5,803 nucleotides of DNA from Spirochaetales bacterium. GTDB lineage: Bacteria > Spirochaetota > Spirochaetia > Treponematales > UBA12059. The notes below the pieces were generated by a model. That model did not search any database. It was not told the DNA's origin and worked only from the letters and a program-made list of their open reading frames with translations. The position numbers and the translations under genes were made by a program. This document shows, one piece after another, positions 1-5,501 of the stretch (positions are counted from its first letter, which is position 1; the number at the start of each line of letters is the position of its first letter). The stretch lies in the NCBI GenBank assembly GCA_004525355.1, contig SPCK01000149.1:1-5803 (forward strand), given 5' to 3'.

Positions 1-963
1 CTGCCCGCCTTCCAGCATCCCCAGCAGGACCCGGCCGGCCTCGTAGCCTTTCTTGAAACTCGGTTGATGTACCGTTGTCAGGCCGGGCCGTATCAATCGG
101 GACATTTCTATATCATCGAAAGCAACCACAGTCAGGTCTTCGGGAACCCGGATACCACGTTCGGAGCAACGCTCAAGGAAACCGATAGCCATGATATCGG
201 CCATGGCAACCACCGCCGTCACGGAGTCATCCGCAAGCACGCGGGCTGCGACCTCGCGCCCTCCGTCCAGCGAGCACTCCGCCTCGTGGATGGAAATGCT
301 GCCGTCCCGCATATCCAATCCCGTCCCGGCCAGTGCTCGGGCGAACCCGGCCATCCGTCTATCCCGGACAGCCGACGAGCGTTCCTCGGGTGCGTTGAAC
401 GACTCCGATTCCAGTTCTACCACAGCTATCTTCCGATGCCCCAGCTCGAGGACATGCCGCATCAGCATGAACGCGGCGGACTCGTCGTCGATGCCGACGT
501 TGGCCATGCTGGATGATGGGTTGCCATCGATGCTGACAAAGGGCATGTGCCGATTGCGCATCAGGTCGACGATCGAGTGGTCAGGCCCGACGCCGATTAC
601 CATCAACGCGTCCACAGCGGCGCGTCGGCCCGCCTCGAGAAGCTTTCCTCGGATCGGTGGAACGATCAGCAACGATACTTCACGCTCCAGGCAGGCGGCG
701 CCGATGCCCTGCAGCAATTCAGTCAGGTAGGGGTTCTTCAGGGCTTCGTGCATGGGTTGCGGCAGGAGCAGGCCTATGGCACCGATGCGCTTGGTCGTCA
801 GCGTCCTTGCCACGGGATCGGGAACATAGCCCAGCTCTCCCGCTATGGACATAATACGATCAAGGGTAGCTTTCGAAATCTTCTTGGGGCTGTTGAAGGC
901 GAACGAGACGGTCGTCTTGGAAACACCGGCATGTTCCGCTATGTCTTTTATTGTAACGCGCAT
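1..963 (-). CDS. LacI-family transcriptional repressor (C-terminus cut by the window edge)
   Basis: A DNA-binding repressor whose affinity is changed by a small ligand, usually a sugar or nucleoside. From the ATG at 963 the frame stays open for 321 codons to base 1, so perhaps 10-30 residues are missing from the usual 330-350. Residues 3-23 are the LacI helix-turn-helix (VTIKDIAEHAGVSKTTVS). Residues 48-57 are the hinge helix (PDPVARTLTT), followed by GAIGLLLP, which opens the periplasmic-binding-protein-like core. Core landmarks are SIDG at 144-147, DRRMAGF at 201-207, MADIMAIG at 254-261 and AFDDIEMSRLIRPGLTTV at 281-298. A GAGG lies 5 nt before the ATG, which supports this start. The gene is 50 bp downstream of the GGDEF gene on the same strand, with no terminator between, so cotranscription is plausible. 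Phe21 stands where LacI has Arg22 in the recognition helix. The family is certain; the ligand and target genes cannot be told. Confidence 0.95.
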   Translation of the reverse strand, partial: MRVTIKDIAEHAGVSKTTVSFAFNSPKKISKATLDRIMSIAGELGYVPDPVARTLTTKRIGAIGLLLPQPMHEALKNPYLTELLQGIGAACLEREVSLLIVPPIRGKLLEAGRRAAVDALMVIGVGPDHSIVDLMRNRHMPFVSIDGNPSSSMANVGIDDESAAFMLMRHVLELGHRKIAVVELESESFNAPEERSSAVRDRRMAGFARALAGTGLDMRDGSISIHEAECSLDGGREVAARVLADDSVTAVVAMADIMAIGFLERCSERGIRVPEDLTVVAFDDIEMSRLIRPGLTTVHQPSFKKGYEAGRVLLGMLEGGQ

Positions 964-976
964 GGGTTCCTCTGGT

Positions 977-1011
977 GTATCAGGATCGAAAATGCATGGT
1001 TGGCATGATAC
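977..1011. repeat. Dyad GTATCA-N23-TGATAC between the GGDEF and lacI-type genes
   Basis: Perfect 6-bp arms at 977-982 and 1006-1011 lie in the 50-bp gap just before the repressor gene. An inner ATGC/GCAT pair (992-995, 1003-1006) could form an alternative smaller hairpin. No T-run follows on the minus strand, so it does not look like an intrinsic terminator. It could be an autoregulatory site or a coincidence, since 6-bp arms with a long spacer are weak evidence. Confidence 0.25.
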
Positions 1012-1013
1012 GG

Positions 1014-3308
1014 TCAATCCGCGGCCACCACCCGGTCCTTGCCGGCCTCCTTGGCGGCGAACAGCCTACGATCGGCTATCTCCACGAGGGACATGGAATC
1101 GAGTTGGCCATCAAGAGTCGCCACGCCGCAGGATATCGTCATGGAAAGACCCATGGCCTCAAGCGCAGAGGAGACCTTCACGGCTTCCCGTACGCGCTCG
1201 GCCAGGATCAACGCTCCATCGAGGGGAGTTTCGGGCAGGATCATGAGGAATTCCTCGCCGCTGTAGCGCCCTGCCAGATCGGTCGTCCTCAGTTGGGTGC
1301 GAAGGGCGCGGGCGATCTCCGCAAGTACGGCGTCACCGGATCGATGTCCCCGCTCGTCGTTGACGCGCTTGAAATCGTCCACATCCACCATGAGCACCGA
1401 CAGCGACCGGCCGTAACGGGTGGAGGCCTTGATCTCCCGATCCAACAATTCGAATACATGACGGCGATTCAACAGGCCGGTCAGCCCGTCGCTTATCGCC
1501 ATGGTCTCGAGATCCCTGGTACGCCGCTTGACCTGTTCTTCAAGACGTTTGTTCCAGGCCAGGATCATTTCCTTGTATTCTTTCTCGTGCCGGGCGTATT
1601 CCCGTACTTCCGCGAGAGCAACGTTCAGCTCATCGCTCTTGGCCTTGAGCTCGACGTTCTTGAGCCTGAAAATCTCGGCCTCGCGACGCGCGTTCTCATC
1701 CTCGAAACGGCGCGCATTCTTTATGGTCACGGCGATGAACGCTGACAACGCCCGCATCGCGCCCAGCGTCGATTCGTCATAGGCGTCCGGGCGTGGACTC
1801 TGTACCGACACGACTCCGAGTGCCTCCGCGCCGAACATGACGGGCAGGAAGGCGAAGGATCGATTGGTCGGTTCAAGGCCCGCCCCGGCGACCGAGTCTG
1901 GAACGGGATTCTTCTGCGCGTCGTTGGTCACGAACTCGCATCTCTCGCGGAAACAGCGCACATACAGGCTCTGCGGGTTGCCCAGATAGTCTTCCGACAG
2001 ATTGCAGTCGCCCCGATCATCGATGACCAGCACATGCCGAAGCTTTCCGGCCACCGGATCAAACACGGCTATCGCAAAGCTTGGCGCGTCCACGAAGCGC
2101 TTGACGCCTTCGTACAACTCCGAGCAGGCACTCGTCAGATCGAGTTCCGCGGTAATAGCCCGGCCCAACCGCGACACCAGGCGCGATAGTTCGTAGGAAC
2201 GCTCGATGGTCTGCGTCCTGCGCTTGAGCCTGGCTGACTCATCCCGGGCTTGCATGACTTCTCGCTCCGCCCATGACAGGTCGGTTCGGACCTTGAGCAC
2301 CGTCAGGCGGCGCCCCACGTCTTCATCGAAGGACCTTCGCTCCAGGCGGCGGGACATGAGCAGGCGAACATAGGCGGAACGATGATCTCCCTGCGCGGCG
2401 GCGAGCCCGGACAGGATCCTGAGCGCCACCATGACATGGCGCCTGGAGCCCCGGGAGCATGCCAAGTCCATGCCCCGTCTGAGTCGGGATTCAGCCTCTT
2501 CCAGCCTTCCCCTGTCGACGAGCCACGAACCATAGTCGAGCAGTACATCGCATTCCGAGCCGGTCAATCCCCTGGACAGCGCCGAAGCAAGAGCGTCCCG
2601 ATAGATCGTCTCGGCGGAGAAATCGTCGCATCGCAGGGTGGCCAGTTCGGCGCGCCTGCAGGCCAGCTCTATAAGTCCGGGAAAATTCCCGTAGGCCTCG
2701 TGTATGGCGGCGGCTTCATCGTAATCCTTGAGAGCCTGATCCAGGCGTCCCGCCGAATGATGCGCCATTCCCCTGTTACCTATATAGATACCGGCCGAGC
2801 CGGGGTAACCGGCATTCCCGATGGTTTCCAGCGCATGGTCGTAGTACGTGATAGCATCCTCGTATCGGCCTTGTTTTCGGAAGATCTCGCCTGTGTTGTT
2901 GAGGGCCGCGGCCTCGAGGCTTTCGTCGCCGGCCAGCTTCGCTTCGGAGAAGCAACGCTCCAGATCCTCGAACGCGGCGGCGTAATCGCCCACTTGGGCA
3001 TACAGCGCGGCCAGGCGCAGGCGCGCATTGGCCGTTTCCCGGTGCGCGCCGGCGTCTTCGGCCAGAGCGACGGCTTCGAGCAAGTCGCGCAAGGCGTCGG
3101 CCGTTCGCATCATGAAGCTCTCGGCACCGCCGGCCACCACGAGGGCAGATGCCATGGCCCGCTTCCAGCCGCGCGACCGGCCTTCTTTGAATGCGGCGCG
3201 GGCTATGTCGAGTGCACCTCCCGGATCCGTTCGGACAACGTGCCAGAGTTCATCCATGCGATGCACGACGCTCAGCTCATCGGTGAATGCGGTATCGATA
3301 TCTACCAT
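1014..3308 (-). CDS. TPR-GAF-GGDEF protein, probable soluble diguanylate cyclase
   Basis: Predicted to make cyclic di-GMP from two GTP in the cytoplasm; no signal peptide or membrane segment is visible. The protein has 764 residues. About residues 20-320 are helical TPR-type repeats, clearest near 94-126, 134-167, 174-207 and 254-287. A charged helical linker spans about 320-370, a GAF-type sensor domain about 385-530, and a coiled coil about 535-603. The GGDEF domain runs from about 604 to 764, with DGLTGLLNRR (607-616), DVDDFKRVND (642-651) and signature SGEEF (683-687). Ser replaces the first Gly of GGEEF; the metal and substrate acidic residues are kept. RTTD (674-677), five residues before the signature, is an intact RxxD inhibitory I-site, suggesting product feedback. 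The ATG at 3308 was chosen because a strong -10 element lies just upstream; a TTG at 3353 is upstream of that promoter, and ATG 3257 (residue 18) is an alternative. The kinase gene diverges from it and the LacI-type gene follows it. The ligand of the GAF/TPR part is unknown. Confidence 0.95.
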   Translation of the reverse strand: MVDIDTAFTDELSVVHRMDELWHVVRTDPGGALDIARAAFKEGRSRGWKRAMASALVVAGGAESFMMRTADALRDLLEAVALAEDAGAHRETANARLRLAALYAQVGDYAAAFEDLERCFSEAKLAGDESLEAAALNNTGEIFRKQGRYEDAITYYDHALETIGNAGYPGSAGIYIGNRGMAHHSAGRLDQALKDYDEAAAIHEAYGNFPGLIELACRRAELATLRCDDFSAETIYRDALASALSRGLTGSECDVLLDYGSWLVDRGRLEEAESRLRRGMDLACSRGSRRHVMVALRILSGLAAAQGDHRSAYVRLLMSRRLERRSFDEDVGRRLTVLKVRTDLSWAEREVMQARDESARLKRRTQTIERSYELSRLVSRLGRAITAELDLTSACSELYEGVKRFVDAPSFAIAVFDPVAGKLRHVLVIDDRGDCNLSEDYLGNPQSLYVRCFRERCEFVTNDAQKNPVPDSVAGAGLEPTNRSFAFLPVMFGAEALGVVSVQSPRPDAYDESTLGAMRALSAFIAVTIKNARRFEDENARREAEIFRLKNVELKAKSDELNVALAEVREYARHEKEYKEMILAWNKRLEEQVKRRTRDLETMAISDGLTGLLNRRHVFELLDREIKASTRYGRSLSVLMVDVDDFKRVNDERGHRSGDAVLAEIARALRTQLRTTDLAGRYSGEEFLMILPETPLDGALILAERVREAVKVSSALEAMGLSMTISCGVATLDGQLDSMSLVEIADRRLFAAKEAGKDRVVAAD

Positions 3309-3320
3309 AAAGTGAAAATC

Positions 3321-3329
3321 AGTATAGCA
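3321..3329 (-). promoter_or_regulatory. Extended -10 promoter of the GGDEF gene
   Basis: Read on the minus strand this is TGCTATACT: a TGn extension plus a 5/6 match to TATAAT. The predicted transcription start is at about 3313-3314, only some 5 nt before the ATG at 3308, so the message would be nearly leaderless. No Shine-Dalgarno sequence precedes that ATG, which agrees. The -35 position (TTACTT at 3344-3349 with a 17-bp spacer) is poor, as is common for extended -10 promoters. Confidence 0.55.
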
Positions 3330-3340
3330 CGAGGCTCTTC

Positions 3341-3359
3341 TAAAAGTAATCAACTTTTA
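3341..3359. promoter_or_regulatory. Perfect dyad TAAAAGT-AATCA-ACTTTTA, candidate operator
   Basis: Arms of 7 bp (3341-3347 and 3353-3359) flank a 5-bp centre in the divergent control region. The dyad covers the -35 position of the GGDEF promoter, where a bound dimeric regulator could block or assist polymerase. It is about 115 bp from the kinase start. The regulator is unknown, and it does not look like a LacI-type site, which would usually have a CpG at the centre. Confidence 0.4.
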
Positions 3360-3459
3360 AATTGGCTCGCACGGGATACAGGCTCAGTGCGGAAGGGTAA
3401 TTGCCGTTTGCCCTTTCATTCCGCGGACGCTCAGGTTAGACTGATCAACAGCTTCATTC

Positions 3460-3466
3460 GGAGGAG
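3460..3466 (+). promoter_or_regulatory. Ribosome binding site GGAGGAG of the kinase gene
   Basis: This near-perfect Shine-Dalgarno ends 8 nt before the ATG at 3475. It is only 2 nt before the in-frame GTG at 3469, so it decides the start in favour of the ATG. No convincing -35/-10 pair was found for this gene in 3360-3450; TAGACT at 3437-3442 is the best -10 and lacks a good -35. Confidence 0.8.
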
Positions 3467-3474
3467 CAGTGACC

Positions 3475-5127
3475 ATGCATCAGATCAGTATCCGTTTTCC
3501 GTCGGGCGTCGTTGAAGCCTATCCTTTTGGCACCAAGATCTCGGCCATTACCGGCGGGTTCGGTTCCCTAAGGCACCCCCTCGCGGCCGTACTCGTCAAC
3601 AACGAGCTCCAACCGCTGGATGCCAGCATCCTGACCAATTGTTCAGTCGAACCGGTTCTCGTCGATTCTCCCCAGGGGGCGTTCGCGTACCGCAGGTCGC
3701 TGTGCTTCATGGCCGCCATCGCCGCCCGCGAACTGTTCCCCGAACGCGACCTGGTGGTGGGACAGGCAATTGGCTACGGCTTCTATCATTATTTCGAGGA
3801 CGGCCCCGCGAGTTCCGACGACATCGCTGCGCTGGAAACCAATATGCGGAACCTCGTCGCGCGTGATATTCCTATCGCCATGGAATGGCGAAGCTACGAA
3901 GATGCCATCGCCTATTTCCGGGATCACGGCCAGGAGGACACGTTGTTGCTCCTGGAGCTGACCAACGATTCTCGCATCGCCCTCAACGAATGCGCCGGAT
4001 TCCGTGATCTTTACATCACGCCGCTGGTGCCGTCAACGGGCGTCCTCGAGACTTTCGAGCTTCGGCCGTACGACACAGGCTTTCTTCTCCGATATCCACG
4101 CAAGGAACATCCAGATCAGATCCAGGAATTCAAGGACGATCCGCTGCTGTACAAGATCACCAACGATACGCGCAAGCGCTCGGGGATTCTAGGCGTGGCC
4201 AGCGTGGGAGCCCTCAACCGGCTGAACTCCCCCAAACGCATCAAGGATTTCATCAATGTTTCGGAGACGCTCAACAACAAACGCGTCGCCGAGATCGCGG
4301 ATCAGATCGCCGCCCGGTCGGACAAGGTCAAGGTCGTTTTGATCGCTGGACCCTCCAGTTCCGGCAAGACGACCACCTCAAAGAAATTATCGATCCAGAT
4401 GCGCGTCCTGGGCTTCGAACCACTGGTCATCGGCCTGGACGATTACTTCGTCAGCCGCAGCAAAACGCCTATAGACAAGGATGGGCAGCTCGATTTCGAG
4501 TGCCTGGAAGCTCTGGACATCGAATACCTGAACGAACAACTGCTCCAGCTCTTCAATGGAGAGGAAGTGGAACTACCCTCCTTCGATTTCAAAAGCGGAG
4601 AGCGAAAAGCCTCGGGCAAGCGACTGCGCCTGGGCGATAGGACGATCCTTGTCATGGAGGGCATACACGGGTTGAACGAACGCCTGACGCCCCGCATAGC
4701 CAGGGACCAGAAATTCAAGATATACGTGTCGGCCTTGACGCAGATAAACCTCGATGAGCACAATCGCGTTTCGACGACCGACAACCGCCTCTTGCGACGC
4801 ATGGTTCGCGACAATCAGTTCCGCGGACGGTCGGCCCTCGAAACGCTCAAGATGTGGCCCAGCGTGCAAAGGGGCGAGCGAATGCATATCTTCCCCTTCC
4901 AGAACGAAGCGGACACGGCACTCAATTCAGCCCTGGACTACGAGTTGGGCGTGCTCAAGGTATATGCCGAACCGCTATTGCGTACGGTCAAGCCCATGGA
5001 CCCGGAATATTGCGAGGCAAAGCGCTTGCTCAACTTCCTGGCCTTCTTCGCCCCCATCTCCGCCCAGTTCGTACCCCAGGACAGCCTCCTGCGGGAATTT
5101 ATAGGAGAAAGTTCGTTCAAGTACTGA
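3475..5127 (+). CDS. Uridine/nucleoside kinase-like protein with TGS and ThrRS-like N-terminal domains
   Basis: A 550-residue protein of the family that joins a uridine-kinase/phosphoribulokinase P-loop domain to ThrRS-like N-terminal domains; probably phosphorylates a nucleoside or similar alcohol with ATP in the cytoplasm. Residues 1-64 resemble a TGS domain and about 70-215 the ThrRS second additional (editing) domain, including VPSTGVLETFEL (185-196). In that domain the ThrRS zinc/editing positions HxxxH and C..H appear as Arg74, Phe78, Tyr180 and Leu184, so no editing is expected. The kinase part begins near 270. It has Walker A GPSSSGKT (292-299), DDYF (322-325), the Walker B-like EGIHGLN (395-401), and an Arg-rich lid region at about 438-452 (RLLRRMVRDNQFRGR). 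The C-terminus LLREFIGESSFKY is the conserved ending of the family, so the gene is complete. It diverges from the GGDEF gene and has no obvious partner. The fold and family are sure; the substrate is not. Confidence 0.95.
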   Translation: MHQISIRFPSGVVEAYPFGTKISAITGGFGSLRHPLAAVLVNNELQPLDASILTNCSVEPVLVDSPQGAFAYRRSLCFMAAIAARELFPERDLVVGQAIGYGFYHYFEDGPASSDDIAALETNMRNLVARDIPIAMEWRSYEDAIAYFRDHGQEDTLLLLELTNDSRIALNECAGFRDLYITPLVPSTGVLETFELRPYDTGFLLRYPRKEHPDQIQEFKDDPLLYKITNDTRKRSGILGVASVGALNRLNSPKRIKDFINVSETLNNKRVAEIADQIAARSDKVKVVLIAGPSSSGKTTTSKKLSIQMRVLGFEPLVIGLDDYFVSRSKTPIDKDGQLDFECLEALDIEYLNEQLLQLFNGEEVELPSFDFKSGERKASGKRLRLGDRTILVMEGIHGLNERLTPRIARDQKFKIYVSALTQINLDEHNRVSTTDNRLLRRMVRDNQFRGRSALETLKMWPSVQRGERMHIFPFQNEADTALNSALDYELGVLKVYAEPLLRTVKPMDPEYCEAKRLLNFLAFFAPISAQFVPQDSLLREFIGESSFKY

Positions 5128-5166
5128 TTTTTAAGGACAGTTTCCCGCCGTATTGGTCACTTTCGT

Positions 5167-5175
5167 GGGGGGGGG
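5167..5175 (+). repeat. Homopolymer run of nine G
   Basis: Nine consecutive G lie about 40 bp after the kinase stop codon and just before the terminator-like hairpin. It is outside any coding region. Such runs are prone to slippage and sequencing error, so the exact length may be uncertain. Confidence 0.9.
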
Positions 5176-5181
5176 CGATTC

Positions 5182-5213
5182 ATGGGCACGAAGCGCACCG
5201 GCCTCGTGCCCAT
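5182..5213 (+). terminator. Terminator-like hairpin after the kinase gene
   Basis: ATGGGCACGA (5182-5191) pairs perfectly with TCGTGCCCAT (5204-5213) around a 12-nt loop, starting 54 bp after the kinase stop. A T-rich stretch with ATTTTGTGTT begins about 8 nt later, not directly at the stem, so it is an imperfect intrinsic terminator. It could also be a 3'-end stabilising hairpin. It probably separates the kinase transcript from the downstream gene. Confidence 0.55.
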
Positions 5214-5339
5214 TCTCATGATTTTGTGTTCATTTCTAAATTGAAAACCGGAATCAGCGTCGGGAAAAAGGCATCTATAACTGATTTTTCATACGACTAA
5301 AACAGTCAGTAATTTTCTCCAAATGCTTCGGTATATATG

Positions 5340-5355
5340 CAAACCGTGCGGTTTG
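5340..5355. promoter_or_regulatory. Palindrome CAAACCG-TG-CGGTTTG, candidate operator
   Basis: Perfect 7-bp arms (5340-5346 and 5349-5355) surround a 2-bp centre, about 150 bp upstream of the solute-binding protein gene. Its halves resemble LacI-family half-sites, and another GCAAAC sits at 5373-5378 inside ACGCAAAC, which is identical to the PurR-type half-site. It lies between two AT-rich, -10-like stretches (5332-5338 and 5361-5370). Binding by a LacI-type regulator, possibly the one in this window, is a guess. Confidence 0.4.
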
Positions 5356-5381
5356 TTACGTTATATAGATACGCAAACAGC

Positions 5382-5426
5382 AATTCAGCCACGTTTCCAA
5401 GGTTTCAGCGCCCTGATAGCTGAATT
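5382..5426. repeat. Inverted repeat AATTCAGC ... GCTGAATT
   Basis: Perfect 8-bp arms at 5382-5389 and 5419-5426 are separated by 29 nt. One bulged T allows two further G-C pairs outside. The loop has no T-run after it, so it is not a normal terminator. If transcribed from an upstream promoter it would form a leader hairpin; as DNA it could be a looping or binding site. Confidence 0.35.
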
Positions 5427-5433
5427 TGCAATC

Positions 5434-5462
5434 TTTACAAATCGTAAAAGATGATTCACAAT
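5434..5462 (+). promoter_or_regulatory. Candidate sigma70-type promoter of the solute-binding protein gene
   Basis: TTTACA (5434-5439, 5/6 of the -35 consensus) lies 17 bp before CACAAT (5457-5462, 4/6 of the -10). The start would be near 5469, giving a leader of about 33 nt that contains the strong ribosome binding site. The -35 forms one arm of TTTAC-N5-GTAAA (5434-5448), and AAGATGA/TCATCTT (5448-5454, 5467-5473) brackets the -10, so both elements sit in possible regulator sites. Confidence 0.45.
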
Positions 5463-5487
5463 GATTTCATCTTATTGTCCCCTCATG

Positions 5488-5496
5488 TAAGGAGGT
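5488..5496 (+). promoter_or_regulatory. Full-consensus ribosome binding site TAAGGAGGT
   Basis: This matches the 3' end of 16S rRNA over nine bases and stands 5 nt before the ATG at 5502. It fixes the start of the solute-binding protein gene and suggests high expression, as is usual for periplasmic binding proteins. Confidence 0.9.
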
Positions 5497-5501
5497 TTTA
5501 C

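Larger units (their letters stand above)
5128..5501. other. 374-bp non-coding, AT-rich control region
   Basis: No credible gene was found here on either strand. The left part holds a G9 tract and a terminator-like hairpin after the kinase gene. From about 5220 the DNA becomes clearly AT-rich compared with the coding regions. It then carries a palindrome at 5340-5355, a longer inverted repeat at 5382-5426, and a candidate promoter at 5434-5462 for the solute-binding protein gene. A weak hairpin (ACTG-A-TTTT at 5280-5288 with AAAACAGT at 5299-5306) is also present. No tRNA, known riboswitch core or insertion-sequence end was recognised. Confidence 0.7.

Noticed and set aside
975..1745. Plus-strand open frame of 256 codons
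   Set aside because: Antisense to the GGDEF and coiled-coil part of the cyclase; a shadow of GC-rich codon use with no recognisable motif.
3309..3353. Upstream TTG start adding 15 residues to the GGDEF protein
   Set aside because: It has no ribosome binding site, and the strong extended -10 lies inside this stretch, so a transcript from it would not contain the TTG.
3469..3474. GTG start two codons before the kinase ATG
   Set aside because: The Shine-Dalgarno ends only 2 nt before it, which is too close; the spacing to the ATG at 3475 is right.
2382..3515. Long plus-strand open frame (377 codons)
   Set aside because: It lies antisense to the GGDEF gene, whose protein has clear TPR and GAF domains throughout. 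The plus-strand translation shows no recognisable domain, and the frame runs across the kinase ribosome binding site and start.
5461..5490. Nine-codon open frame (MISSYCPLM) whose stop overlaps the ribosome binding site of the solute-binding protein gene
   Set aside because: It has no ribosome binding site, and the predicted transcription start (about 5469) is inside it, so it is unlikely to be a regulatory leader peptide.
5220..5500. Riboswitch, including c-di-GMP type, given the GGDEF neighbour
   Set aside because: No conserved GEMM core or other known riboswitch core was recognised; the dyads are short and look more like protein sites.
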